Shown here piece after piece: positions 18,658 through 27,330 of a DNA stretch of 64,000 bases. Source of the stretch: Aquisalimonas sp007126095 (GTDB lineage: Bacteria; Pseudomonadota; Gammaproteobacteria; Nitrococcales; Aquisalimonadaceae). Position 1 is the first letter of the stretch. Each line of letters begins with the position of its first letter. The position numbers and the translations under genes are program-made. The stretch spans positions 1 to 64,000 of the forward strand of contig NZ_JBLWFT010000005.1 in the NCBI RefSeq assembly GCF_048323695.1. The letters run 5' to 3'. The notes under the pieces were generated by a model. The model did no database searches. It saw only the letters and a program-made list of their open reading frames with translations, and was not told the DNA's origin.

Positions 18658-19263
18658 TCAGATGAGCCAGGTCGTCCCCAGCCGCACCTCCGGCGCCGCT
18701 CCGGGAATCAGACTCACAGCCTGCCAGCCGAATGCGAACACCACGAGCAACCCGGCCCCCAGACTGGCTGCATAGTGGCCAGCCCGGTTGCCCCGTTCCA
18801 TGCCGAGAATCACGACGAAGGCGGCATACAGCAGAATCAGGCTGTAGCCGATGCACACCAGCGCCAGGGTCGAGCCGTACGGCCAGGGCAGCGCCGCCAG
18901 CACGTTGCCGACCCAGGCCGGCACCATGGCCACGGAAACAGCCGCCAGCGCACGCCGGAAATCGGAGCGCCCCTGGAACAGGTCGCAGAGGTAGTGGGCG
19001 GCGGCCGCCAGCGCCAGCACGCCCACCAGCTGGGTCAGGGCGCTGTAGATGCTGAACGGCACCATGCGCGGCTGTGTCTCGGGCGGAAACCCGGCAGGCA
19101 ACACATCGTAGGCCATGGCCGAGGCCACGACACTGAGCACGATAACGGGGATGGTGAACCGCACCAGCAGCGGGCCCGGCTCGGGATCCCGCTCACGCCA
19201 CTCCCGCAGCACCGCCCGGGGCCGGTAGAACACCCCCTTGATGGCGCCCCATGTCCAGGTCAC
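18658..19263 (-). CDS. Yip1-family membrane protein at the end of the pst operon
   Basis: This 201-aa protein has about five transmembrane segments with the WGAIKGVFYRPRAVLREW start typical of bacterial Yip1-domain proteins. Function is unknown in bacteria. Its ATG overlaps the phoU stop by 4 bp, so it is translationally coupled and should be expressed with pstC-pstA-pstB-phoU. That suggests a link to phosphate or envelope lipids, but nothing in the sequence proves it. Confidence 0.8.
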   Translation of the reverse strand: MTWTWGAIKGVFYRPRAVLREWRERDPEPGPLLVRFTIPVIVLSVVASAMAYDVLPAGFPPETQPRMVPFSIYSALTQLVGVLALAAAAHYLCDLFQGRSDFRRALAAVSVAMVPAWVGNVLAALPWPYGSTLALVCIGYSLILLYAAFVVILGMERGNRAGHYAASLGAGLLVVFAFGWQAVSLIPGAAPEVRLGTTWLI

Positions 19264-19997
19264 CCACGGTCTCCCGTGGCCTCCCGAGCCATCTGGTCGA
19301 AACTGGTGTGGCGCACGTCCTTGCCGCGCACGAAGTACACCACGTACTCGCAGATGTTGCGGGCCCGGTCGCCGATACGCTCCATGGAGCGCGCCGCCCA
19401 GACGATGTCCATCAGCCGGGGGATGCTCTCCGGCGACTTCATCATCTGGTCCATGAGCCGCTGCAGCACCACCTGGTACTGGCTGTCCGCCTGGATGTCC
19501 TGCTGGGCCACGCGCACGGCGTGCTCCGCATCCATCCGCGCGACGGCGTCAAGAGCGCCCCGCAGCATGTCGCGCACATGCGTGCCGAACGCACCCATCT
19601 CCGCCACCGGCGCCACCGCCCGGTCATCGTCCAGTAGATGGAGCGCCATGCGGCCGATGCGCTCGGCCTCGTCGCCGATGCGCTCCAGATCGGTAATGGT
19701 CTTCACCACTGCCATGACCAGCCGCAGGTCGCTGGCGGTGGGCTGGCGGCGCACGAGCACATGGGTGCACGCCTCGTCCAGCTCCACCTCGATGGAGTTC
19801 ACCTTGTAGTCGCTGGTGACCACCGTCTGTGCCAGCTCGCGGTTGCCGTCCACCATGGCGGAGACGGCATCGGTCAGCTGCTGCTCGACAATGCCGCCCA
19901 TGGCGAGCACACGGGTGTGGATGTCCTCCAGCTCTTCGTTGAACTGGTGGGAAATGTGCTGCTTGAAGAAGCCTTCATCAATCGAGTCATCGGTCAT
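19260..19997 (-). CDS. phoU: phosphate signalling complex protein PhoU
   Basis: This 245-aa all-helical protein is made of two PhoU repeats (about 20-110 and 125-215). The metal-binding E/D motifs are partly visible as DLERIGDEAERIG near 100 and SMERIGDRARNIC near 208. PhoU links the Pst transporter to PhoR and holds the Pho response off when phosphate is ample. It follows pstB by 38 bp. Confidence 0.95.
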   Translation of the reverse strand: MTDDSIDEGFFKQHISHQFNEELEDIHTRVLAMGGIVEQQLTDAVSAMVDGNRELAQTVVTSDYKVNSIEVELDEACTHVLVRRQPTASDLRLVMAVVKTITDLERIGDEAERIGRMALHLLDDDRAVAPVAEMGAFGTHVRDMLRGALDAVARMDAEHAVRVAQQDIQADSQYQVVLQRLMDQMMKSPESIPRLMDIVWAARSMERIGDRARNICEYVVYFVRGKDVRHTSFDQMAREATGDRG

Positions 19998-20035
19998 CGC
20001 CGCATCTCCCTGTATGGTGCCGGCATCCGGCGGCC

Positions 20036-20881
20036 TCAGCCGTGGCGTCCGGTGATGTAGTCCTCCGTCTCCTTGCGGGACGGGTTGGTGAACAGCGTAT
20101 CCGTGTCGTTGAACTCCATGACTTCGCCCAGATACAGATAGGCGGTGTAATCCGACACCCGCGCCGCCTGCTGCATGTTGTGGGTGACGATGGCGATGGT
20201 GTAGTGCTTTTTCAGATCGAACATCAGTTCTTCGATCTTGAGCGTCGCCAGCGGGTCCAGGGCCGATGCCGGCTCGTCCAGAAGTAGCACTTCGGGCTCG
20301 ATGGCCACGGCGCGGGCGATCACCAGCCGCTGCTGCTGCCCGCCTGAGAGGCCGAAGGCGTTCTCGTTGAGCCGGTCCTTCACCTCGTCCCAGAGCGCCG
20401 CCTGGCGCAGGGATTTCTCCACCACTTCATCCAGGATGCGACGCTTTTTCACGCCCTGCAGGCGCAGGCCGTAAGCGACGTTCTCGTAGATGGACTTGGG
20501 AAACGGATTGGGCTTCTGGAAGACCATGCCGACGCGGCGGCGCAGCTCCGGAACATCCATGGCCTTGTCGTGAATCTCCTGGCCGTCGATGCGGATCTGC
20601 CCTTCCAGCCGGCAATTGTCGATCAGGTCGTTCATGCGGTTCATGCAGCGCAGCAGCGTCGACTTGCCACACCCCGACGGGCCGATGAACGCCGTGACCC
20701 GCTCCCGGGGCAGCTGCATGTTGATGTTCTTCAGCGCCTGATCATCGCCGTACCAGAGGTTGAGGTTCTCCACCTCGATGCAGATATCCTCGCCGCGCAA
20801 CCGCTGACCGCCGGTCACCCGCCCGGCGCTGCCGGATGCGCTCTGCCGTGACGGTGCTGTCTGAATTGCTTGATCATTCAT
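20036..20881 (-). CDS. pstB: phosphate ABC transporter ATP-binding protein PstB
   Basis: This 281-aa ATPase has a short N-terminal extension, then Walker A GPSGCGKST near residues 63-71, a Q-loop FQKPNPFPKSIYENVAYG typical of PstB, the signature LSGGQQQRL near 175, Walker B VLLLDEP and an H-loop (VTHNMQQA). It couples ATP hydrolysis to phosphate import with PstA and PstC and takes part in PhoU/PhoR signalling. It lies between pstA and phoU. Confidence 0.96.
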   Translation of the reverse strand: MNDQAIQTAPSRQSASGSAGRVTGGQRLRGEDICIEVENLNLWYGDDQALKNINMQLPRERVTAFIGPSGCGKSTLLRCMNRMNDLIDNCRLEGQIRIDGQEIHDKAMDVPELRRRVGMVFQKPNPFPKSIYENVAYGLRLQGVKKRRILDEVVEKSLRQAALWDEVKDRLNENAFGLSGGQQQRLVIARAVAIEPEVLLLDEPASALDPLATLKIEELMFDLKKHYTIAIVTHNMQQAARVSDYTAYLYLGEVMEFNDTDTLFTNPSRKETEDYITGRHG

Positions 20882-20905
20882 GATGATTCACTGCTCCACG
20901 TTGAA

Positions 20906-22570
20906 CTAATCCCCTTCCGCGCGGTAGCGCTCCCGGAGGTGGTTGCGGATGGTGATGGCCGTCAGGTTGAGAACGATGATCACCAGGATGAGCACCAGGG
21001 CCGTGGCGTAGACCAGCGGCCGCCCCGCCTCGACGTTGGGGCTCTGGAAGCCGACGTCGTAGATGTGAAAGCCCAGATGCATGAAACTGCGGTCCAGGTG
21101 AATGAAGGGCCAGCTCGCCTCCACCGGCAACTGCGGCGCCAGTTTCACCACACCCACCAGCATCAGCGGCGCCACTTCGCCGGCGGCCCGGGCAACGGCG
21201 AGAATCAGCCCGGTGATCATGGCCGGCGTGGCCAGGGGCACCACAGTGCGCCAGAGCATCTCGCCCTTGGTGGCACCCAGCGCCAGTGCGCCGTGGCGAA
21301 TCGAGCCGGGGATCCGGGACAACCCTTCCTCGGTGGAGACGATCACCACCGGCAGGGTCAGCAGCGCCAGGGTCAGGGAGGCCCACAGCACACCACCCTT
21401 GCCGAATGTGGGCGCTGGCAACCGGTCCGAGTAAAATAACTGGTCGATGCCACCGCCCATGAAATAGACGAAGAAGCCGAGGCCGAATACGCCGAACACG
21501 ATGGACGGCACCCCGGCCAGGTTGTTCACGGAGATACGGATCATGCGCGTCAGCGGCCCCTGCCTGGCGTACTCGCGCAGGTAGATGGCCGCCAGCACCC
21601 CGAACGGGGTCACGAAGACGGCCATGACCAGGGTCATGAGCACGGTGCCGAAGATCGCCGGCAGGATCCCGCCTTCGGTATTGGCCTCGCGGGGATACCC
21701 CGAGACGAAGTCCCAGAACTCGCCCACGTAGAACCGCAGCTTCTCGCCGGTGCTCATGACGTTGGGCCGACTGGGTTTGACGATGTCGCCCAGTGCCATG
21801 ACCACCTGCTCGCCCTCGGCGGTCTCGAGCATCACCTGGAAGCGCCGGATCTCCTCCAGCAGTTCGTTGCGCCGCTCCGCGAGCTGGTCGTACTCGGCTT
21901 CCCAGCGGCCCCGCTCGTCCTCCAGCGCCTGCTCCTGCTCGGAGCGCCGCTCCTCGGGAATGGTATCGTCCATGGCGAGACGCCGCTGGGCGAGCCGGAT
22001 CTCCTCGATCTCCGCATTGACCGCGCCGATTTCCACGCGCTCGATCTGCCCGATCTCCTCGATGCGCGGCAGGTTCTCGGCGAACAGCCGCTCGAACGTC
22101 TCCCACGCGTCGTCGCCGTCGGCAACCACCTCGTCACCGACACGGACCTCGCGGAGAAAGCCGTAGAAGTCGCCCCACTCCCGGCGTTCCAGGCGCACGG
22201 CATCGTCCGGATAGGACCACGCCGACATGTTCTCCTCGACGTACCAGGTGAAGTCCTGGCCGGTCACGTCCCGATTGCCGCGTTTGATGCGGTGCCGGGT
22301 GACCAGTTCCTCGTCGGCGTCCACCTCGAACCCGCGCTCGCGCGCCCCCCGGGCGGTCAGGGTCTCGGACCGGTCCACCTCCCCGAGCACCTGGACCGGC
22401 TCGTCACCGGGCTCCGCGTACTCGAAGGCAACGATATCCCGCGGCCAGAAGTGCTGCAGGCCGTTGAAGGCAACATGGCCGATCAGCCCCACCACCATGA
22501 CCAGGCTGATGGCCACGGCCCCGGCGTTGAGCCAGATCCAGGGTGTGCCCTTCTTGAACCAGTCGCGCAT
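20906..22570 (-). CDS. pstA: phosphate ABC transporter permease PstA, long form with a coiled coil
   Basis: This 554-aa protein is much longer than E. coli PstA (about 296 aa). After one N-terminal membrane segment (about 15-37) comes an extra region of about 230 residues rich in Glu and Arg with heptad-like coiled-coil stretches (about 165-250). Then follows the usual permease domain with the EAA loop LALGATKGEMLWRTVVP near 420. Long PstA forms are known in pseudomonads. The extra segment should lie in the periplasm between the first and second membrane helices. It pairs with PstC, itself enlarged. Confidence 0.94.
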   Translation of the reverse strand: MRDWFKKGTPWIWLNAGAVAISLVMVVGLIGHVAFNGLQHFWPRDIVAFEYAEPGDEPVQVLGEVDRSETLTARGARERGFEVDADEELVTRHRIKRGNRDVTGQDFTWYVEENMSAWSYPDDAVRLERREWGDFYGFLREVRVGDEVVADGDDAWETFERLFAENLPRIEEIGQIERVEIGAVNAEIEEIRLAQRRLAMDDTIPEERRSEQEQALEDERGRWEAEYDQLAERRNELLEEIRRFQVMLETAEGEQVVMALGDIVKPSRPNVMSTGEKLRFYVGEFWDFVSGYPREANTEGGILPAIFGTVLMTLVMAVFVTPFGVLAAIYLREYARQGPLTRMIRISVNNLAGVPSIVFGVFGLGFFVYFMGGGIDQLFYSDRLPAPTFGKGGVLWASLTLALLTLPVVIVSTEEGLSRIPGSIRHGALALGATKGEMLWRTVVPLATPAMITGLILAVARAAGEVAPLMLVGVVKLAPQLPVEASWPFIHLDRSFMHLGFHIYDVGFQSPNVEAGRPLVYATALVLILVIIVLNLTAITIRNHLRERYRAEGD

Positions 22571-22590
22571 GATCTGTGTCTCCCGGACCG

Positions 22591-24903
22591 TTACAGGGTG
22601 CTGTACTTCTTGCGCAGCCGGTGGCGAACCACTTCCGCAAGCGTGTTGAGAACAAAGGTCATGACAAACAGCACCAGCGCAGCCAGAAACAGAATGCGGA
22701 AGTGCGTGCCACCCACGGCCGCCTCCGGCATCTCGACGGCGATATTGGCCGACAGCGTGCGCATGCCCTCGAAGATGTTGAAGTTGACCACCGGGCTGTT
22801 ACCCGTGGCCATGAGCACGATCATGGTCTCGCCGACGGCGCGTCCGAAGCCGATCATCACCGCCGAGAAGATGCCGGGGCTGGCGGTGAGCAGCACCACG
22901 GTCGCCACCGCTTGCCACGGTGTGGCGCCAAGCGCCAGTGCGCCCTGGGTGAGGTGCCGTGGCACGTTGAAGATGGCGTCCTCGGAGATGGAGTAGATGG
23001 TGGGGATCACCGCAAAGCCCATGGCCATGCCCACCACCAGCGCGTTGCGCTGGTCATAGGTGATGCCCTGGTTGGTGAGCCACTGACGCATGTCGCCGTC
23101 GAAGAACCATAACTCCACCAGCGGGCTCATGCCGACGCAGAACCAGCCCACCCCGAGCACCACCGGAATCAGCAGGGCCGCCTCCCAGCCGGGAGGCACC
23201 GCGCCCCGCCAGTTCGCCGGCAACAGCCGTGACCAGACCCAGGCCATAACGAGAAAAGCCACCGGCATCAGCAGGAACAGGCTGAATACTGCCGGCAGGT
23301 TGTTCTCAACGTACGGGGCGGCCCAGAGACCGGCGAGAAAGCCGAGAATGACCGTGGGCAGCGCCTCCATGATCTCGATGGTGGGTTTGGTCATGGTGCG
23401 CATGCGCGGCGACATGAAGTAAGCCGAGTAGATGGCGGCAAGAATGGCCAGGGGCGCCGCGAACAGCATGGCGTAGAACGCCGCCTTGAGGGTGCCCACG
23501 GTCAGCGGCACCAGGGAGAACTTCGGCTCGAACTCCTGGGTGGCCGAGGATGACTGCCAGACGTAGGCGGGATTGTTGCGCCCCTCGTACCAGACCTTCT
23601 GCCACAGCGCACTGAAGGAGACTTCCGGGTGCGGGTTGTTCACGTCCAGGTAGCGGAAGCCCCCGTCGGCGCCCACCACCAGCATGCCGTCCTGGCGCGG
23701 CGCCATGGTCACTGCATCGACGTTGATGTCCCCGCCCAGGGCCAGCCGCGCCATGGTCCGCGCGGAGGTCGCGTAGTGGAGCTGCACGGTGCCGTCTTCG
23801 GCGGCCGTGGCAAATCCCTTGCGTGCGTGCTCCGGACCGATGCTGGTGACCGGTGCATCATGGGGCTCGAAGTCCCGGATCTTGCGCAGGCGCCGTTCCC
23901 CGTCGGCATCCCGGGCCACGAACCACTGGCTCACGGAGCCGTCGGACCCGCCGGCGATGATCGACACCGCCCCGAGGAGGAAATCCAGGGCCGTCACCTC
24001 GGCATTGTCGCCTTCAATGGCCCGTTCACTGGCCAGAAGCCTGGGGCTGCTCATCCTGGAGATGTCGTAGTAGTGCAGGCGGCCGTCAGCACCGCCCACA
24101 AAGAGGTTGCGCATGGTGGTATCCATGAGGATCTGGGTCACCTCCACCCCATCCTCCGGCCACGGCACCTCGTATACACGGCGCTCGACGGTGACGTTAC
24201 CCGTGAGAAAATCCTCGTCTTCGTCGAACAGCACGATGCGCAGCTGTTCCCGGGCATTGTTGGCGGCGATGATCGCCGTGCCCTCGCGCCCCCGCTGCAC
24301 CCCGATGGCGTCGATGGCGTAACCTTCGTCGGCGAAGACATCCAGCGGTTCGCCATCGCCTTCCGGGTACCGGATCGTGGGCTCCACGGTGCGCTCCCCA
24401 CCGGGGTATGACACGTCGTAATCGTGACGGGCGAAGATCGCCGTGCCATCGTCCAGCCCGTACCCCACCAGATGGCTGCGCGCCTCGCCAGTGGCGAAAC
24501 TGGTTACGCTCACGCCGTCCGGGCGCTGCATGCGCTCTTCCTTGATGACCTCACCATCCCTGGGCCGGAAGAAGACCGCCCGCGCGTCATCCGTGAAGCG
24601 CACGGCTACCTCGCGGTAGCGCTCCATGGCCGTGTGCAGGGTCGCGCTGTCCCCATCCCCCGGCGCCGCATAAGCCCCGGCCGGGGTCATGTCAGCAGAG
24701 CCAAAGATGGGGGCGGTCTCGGAGAAGAGGTAGACGAACATCAGCACGAGGGTGCCGATCACCCCGATGCCGAATGTGGCGATGGTGCCCTTCCCCGCCC
24801 GGTCCTTGAACGCCCGCCAGCGGCGAAGCCGCCTGCGCTGGCTTTCCGAGGGCATATGGCCGCGGGATGCGGGGGAATCCGGTGAGGTGCCGACATCGGT
24901 CAT
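22591..24903 (-). CDS. pstC: phosphate ABC transporter permease PstC, long form with a beta-propeller-like insert
   Basis: This 770-aa protein is far longer than E. coli PstC (about 319 aa). After one membrane helix (about 42-62) it has an insert of about 380 residues with repeated short beta-strand units such as NLFVGGADGRLHYYD and IIAGGSDGSVSQW, which look like WD40/PQQ-type propeller blades. The normal permease domain follows, with an EAA-type loop (LALGATPWQAVATVVL). Long PstC proteins occur in Pseudomonas and relatives. The insert is predicted to be periplasmic and could dock PstS or a second ligand-binding partner. It is first in the pstC-pstA-pstB-phoU-Yip1 operon. Confidence 0.93.
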   Translation of the reverse strand: MTDVGTSPDSPASRGHMPSESQRRRLRRWRAFKDRAGKGTIATFGIGVIGTLVLMFVYLFSETAPIFGSADMTPAGAYAAPGDGDSATLHTAMERYREVAVRFTDDARAVFFRPRDGEVIKEERMQRPDGVSVTSFATGEARSHLVGYGLDDGTAIFARHDYDVSYPGGERTVEPTIRYPEGDGEPLDVFADEGYAIDAIGVQRGREGTAIIAANNAREQLRIVLFDEDEDFLTGNVTVERRVYEVPWPEDGVEVTQILMDTTMRNLFVGGADGRLHYYDISRMSSPRLLASERAIEGDNAEVTALDFLLGAVSIIAGGSDGSVSQWFVARDADGERRLRKIRDFEPHDAPVTSIGPEHARKGFATAAEDGTVQLHYATSARTMARLALGGDINVDAVTMAPRQDGMLVVGADGGFRYLDVNNPHPEVSFSALWQKVWYEGRNNPAYVWQSSSATQEFEPKFSLVPLTVGTLKAAFYAMLFAAPLAILAAIYSAYFMSPRMRTMTKPTIEIMEALPTVILGFLAGLWAAPYVENNLPAVFSLFLLMPVAFLVMAWVWSRLLPANWRGAVPPGWEAALLIPVVLGVGWFCVGMSPLVELWFFDGDMRQWLTNQGITYDQRNALVVGMAMGFAVIPTIYSISEDAIFNVPRHLTQGALALGATPWQAVATVVLLTASPGIFSAVMIGFGRAVGETMIVLMATGNSPVVNFNIFEGMRTLSANIAVEMPEAAVGGTHFRILFLAALVLFVMTFVLNTLAEVVRHRLRKKYSTL

Positions 24904-24941
24904 GGCGATTGGCCCGCTCGTGTGGGTGGAAGACTGGGGGC

Positions 24942-24975
24942 ATGGTAGTGAGCCTATGTGACGGTCCCGTGACAG
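24942..24975 (-). promoter_or_regulatory. PhoB box and promoter of pstC
   Basis: On the minus strand CTGTCACGGGACCGTCACA (24957-24975) has two GTCA units 11 bp apart. A -10-like TACCAT (24942-24947) starts 15 nt after the first base of the last unit. The pstC start codon is 39 bp further on. The box shows that pstC can be expressed apart from pstS. Confidence 0.75.
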
Positions 24976-24979
24976 CCGG

Positions 24980-24998
24980 ATGTCATTTCCGTGTCACG
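24980..24998 (+). promoter_or_regulatory. second PhoB box in the opposite orientation in the pstS-pstC gap
   Basis: ATGTCATTTCCGTGTCACG has GTCA at 24982 and 24993, 11 bp apart, and is a good Pho-box match on the plus strand, back to back with the pstC box. It points towards the 3' end of pstS, where no plus-strand gene is seen. It could give an antisense transcript or simply add a PhoB-binding site. Confidence 0.45.
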
Positions 24999-25002
24999 GT
25001 CA

Positions 25003-25026
25003 CCCCCCCCCCCCCCCAAAAAAAAA
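25003..25026. repeat. homopolymer tract of 15 C followed by 9 A
   Basis: An uninterrupted run of 15 C (25003-25017) is joined to 9 A (25018-25026) between the PhoB boxes of pstC and the terminator hairpin of pstS. The A-run is the T-run of the terminator on the minus strand. The C-run is the longest homopolymer I noticed in the window and is prone to slippage, either in the cell or in sequencing. Confidence 0.9.
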
Positions 25027-25047
25027 CCGCGCCCGTGAAGGGCGCGG
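25018..25047 (-). terminator. rho-independent terminator of pstS
   Basis: An 8-bp GC stem (25027-25034 with 25040-25047, loop GTGAA) is followed on the minus strand by nine T. It lies 30 bp after the pstS stop and separates pstS from the pstC operon. Confidence 0.9.
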
Positions 25048-25077
25048 TGATCGGGTCAGTACGAAACCAGTCCCTGT

Positions 25078-26058
25078 CTATTCGAGGCCGAGCTCCTCGC
25101 GCTCCCGGGAAGCGGCCGACTCGGGCATGGGGATGAAGCCGTCACGCCGCACCACATCCTGGCCCTGCTCCGAGAGCACCAGACGCAGGAACTCCCGCTC
25201 GATGGGCGGCAGATCCTCGTTCGGGTCCTTGTTCACGTAGACGTAGAGGAACCGCGCCAGCGGATAGTCGCCGGTCAGCGCGTTCTCGGCGTTGGGCTCG
25301 TAGAGGTTATCCGGATCGTCGCCCAGCTTGATGGCCCGCACGCCCGAGGTGTTGTAGCCAATCCCGGAGTAACCGATGCCGTTCAGGGATTCCGACACAC
25401 CCTGGACCACCGAGGCGGAGCCGGGCTGCTCGTTGATGGCGTCCTTGAAGTCACCATCACACAGGGCGTGCTCACGGAAGTATCCATAGGTCCCCGAGAC
25501 AGCATTGCGGCTGTAAAGGGTGAAGTCGCGATTCTCCCAGTCGCCGTCCAGGCCCACCTGTCCCCAGCGGGTGATGTCCTCGTCACCGCCGCAGCGGCGG
25601 GTCTCGGAGAAGATCGCGTCCACCTGGTCGATGGACAGGCCCTCGATGGGGTTGTCGCGGTTGACGAACACCGCGATGGTGTCAATGGCAACGCGAACGA
25701 GCGTCGGCGGGTAGCCGTGGGCGTCCTCGAACGCCTCGATCTCGGACTCGCGCATCTGACGGCTCATGGGGCCGAAGTTGGCAGTGCCCTCGGCCAGCGC
25801 CGTCGGCGCCGTGGAGGAGCCCGCCCCTTCGATCTGGATGTTAACGTTCGGGTAGAAGTCGTTGAACTCCTCGGCCCAGAGCGTCATCAGATTGTTGAGC
25901 GTGTCGGAACCCTGGCTGGAGAGGCTGCCGGAAATGCCGGAAACACTCTCGTAGGTCGGCAGACTGTCGTCCAGCTCCGGACCCTCATCGGCGAAGGCCG
26001 GGAGCGCGGCGACCGCAAGAGCGGACGCGGCCACGGTCACAAGGCGGTTACGGAACAT
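25078..26058 (-). CDS. pstS: phosphate ABC transporter substrate-binding protein PstS
   Basis: This 326-aa periplasmic protein has a signal peptide cleaved near AFA-DEG (about residue 24). The PstS phosphate-binding stretches are SLSSQGSDTL near 46-55, GAGSSTAPTAL near 79 and SRNAVSGTYGYF near 180. It is of the type common in pseudomonads (about 320 residues). The start ATG 26058 follows GGAG by 9 nt. A GTG at 26073 is too close to that site. It is a separate unit from pstC, with its own four-unit PhoB array and a strong terminator, fitting the high level needed for a binding protein. Confidence 0.95.
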   Translation of the reverse strand: MFRNRLVTVAASALAVAALPAFADEGPELDDSLPTYESVSGISGSLSSQGSDTLNNLMTLWAEEFNDFYPNVNIQIEGAGSSTAPTALAEGTANFGPMSRQMRESEIEAFEDAHGYPPTLVRVAIDTIAVFVNRDNPIEGLSIDQVDAIFSETRRCGGDEDITRWGQVGLDGDWENRDFTLYSRNAVSGTYGYFREHALCDGDFKDAINEQPGSASVVQGVSESLNGIGYSGIGYNTSGVRAIKLGDDPDNLYEPNAENALTGDYPLARFLYVYVNKDPNEDLPPIEREFLRLVLSEQGQDVVRRDGFIPMPESAASREREELGLE

Positions 26059-26135
26059 AATCATCAACTCCACGTTGGTGCGATCTGCGTTTTATCGCGG
26101 TTGCGTCGCTAGTGATCCGGAAGCGACTGGAGCGG

Positions 26136-26191
26136 AGTATGGGCGGCACACCTGACACCGGCGTGACCGGATCATGACGGTTCCGTGACAG
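26136..26191 (-). promoter_or_regulatory. four-unit PhoB-box array and promoter of pstS
   Basis: On the minus strand four GTCA units are spaced exactly 11 bp apart (TGAC at 26186, 26175, 26164 and 26153 in plus terms). The first pair reads CTGTCACGGAACCGTCATG. A -10-like CATACT (26136-26141) starts 15 nt after the first base of the last unit. This is the most regular array in the window. Confidence 0.88.
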
Positions 26192-26285
26192 GCCGGGTGC
26201 ATCACGGGGCTTCACGGGACTGACCGTTCCAATACCGCCTTCTTCTGGTAAGCTGCGAGTCAATCCCAGTTACTGGATAGCCGCC

Positions 26286-26876
26286 ATGGACCTCTATTAC
26301 AGCCTCACGTCACCCTACGCGCGCATCGTCCGCGCGAGCCTGATCGAGAAACAGCTACACGACCGCACCGGACACCACGTGGTCGATCCGTGGTCCGATG
26401 ATGCCGGGCTCATGCAGGTCAATCCGGCAACCCGGGTGCCCACCCTGGTGACGGACGACGGCGTCTCCATTACCGAGTCGCTGCTGATCGTGCATTTCCT
26501 GGAGGCCACCTGGCCCGATCCAGAGCTGATTCCGCAGGGCCGGCGCGCACAGGTGCTCGGGCAGACCGGGTTGGCGGTGGGTATCATCGATGCCGGCGTC
26601 CAGACGCTGCTGGCAAAACGGTTCGGGCCGGAGGGTGCGGATCAGGGCGTGCTCGGGCAGCGCCGGGCGAGAACCATCACGTCGACCCTGGATCGCCTGG
26701 AGTCCCAGCCACCCGAGGCAGGCGGAGATCTCGGCGCCCTGGCCGTGGCAGTAGCGCTGCAGTACCTGGACTTCCGTTACGCGGACCTGGCCTGGCGCGA
26801 ACAGCGGCCGGCACTGACGCGCTGGCATGAGCAGGTGGCGCGGCGGGACTCACTGTCGGAAACCGTGCCGCGGTAG
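26286..26876 (+). CDS. glutathione S-transferase family protein
   Basis: This 196-aa protein has a thioredoxin-like N-terminal domain (about 1-78) with SLTSPYARIVR at the active-site helix, NPATRVPTL with the cis-proline near 51 and the ITESLLIVHFLE glutathione-binding stretch near 61. A helical C-terminal domain follows. Substrate is unknown. It is a single gene whose promoter region abuts that of divergent pstS. Confidence 0.85.
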   Translation: MDLYYSLTSPYARIVRASLIEKQLHDRTGHHVVDPWSDDAGLMQVNPATRVPTLVTDDGVSITESLLIVHFLEATWPDPELIPQGRRAQVLGQTGLAVGIIDAGVQTLLAKRFGPEGADQGVLGQRRARTITSTLDRLESQPPEAGGDLGALAVAVALQYLDFRYADLAWREQRPALTRWHEQVARRDSLSETVPR

Positions 26877-26916
26877 CGTCGGTTTACCAACCGATTCCGG
26901 AGGTCAGTAACGCAAA

Positions 26917-26937
26917 GCGCCCGCCAGAGGCGGGCGC
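26917..26937 (-). terminator. probable terminator of the ComEA-like gene
   Basis: A 9-bp stem (26917-26925 with 26929-26937, loop AGA) is followed on the minus strand by TTTGCG, a short T-run. It lies between the convergent GST-like gene and the ComEA-like gene and could serve both. Confidence 0.55.
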
Positions 26938-26960
26938 ACGGGGCCACAAGCCGGACGCAT

Positions 26961-27236
26961 TCAGTCGGCGTCCGCGGTCAGGCGTTCGCGGTTGCTCTCC
27001 ACCGTCGCCGGGCCGACACCCTGAACGTTGGTGAGCGCATCAACGCTGTCGAACCCGCCGTTGGCCTCGCGATACTCCACGATGGCCGCCGCGCGGGACT
27101 CCCCGACACCATCCAGTTCAGCCGCCAGCGTCTCGGCATCCGCGGTATTCAGATCCACGGATCCGGCAAACGCCGCACCGGCAAACAGCAGGGACAGAGC
27201 GGGAACGGCACAGAGAAAACGCGTGCGTTTCGACAT
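26961..27236 (-). CDS. ComEA-like helix-hairpin-helix protein
   Basis: This 91-aa exported protein has a signal peptide ending AFA-GSV (about residue 25), then a ComEA-type double HhH domain beginning VDLNTADAE with GVGESRAAAIVEYR and VQGVGPATVE. It probably binds double-stranded DNA in the periplasm. Relatives serve in DNA uptake or have no known role. The start ATG 27236 follows AAAGGAG by 6 nt. It is a single gene downstream of the pyrF transcription unit. Confidence 0.85.
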   Translation of the reverse strand: MSKRTRFLCAVPALSLLFAGAAFAGSVDLNTADAETLAAELDGVGESRAAAIVEYREANGGFDSVDALTNVQGVGPATVESNRERLTADAD

Positions 27237-27330
27237 GATCAACTCCTTTTGTTATTGAGGCACGAACGTCAGTGTTCGCGGCTTCGCATCAACCGAAGCG
27301 AGTCAAGACTAGCTCGACGACCGTGTCAGT

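Noticed and set aside
25003..25017. Treating the C15 run as certainly biological
   Set aside because: Such runs are a common place for sequencing or assembly errors. I report it as seen but do not claim phase variation as fact.
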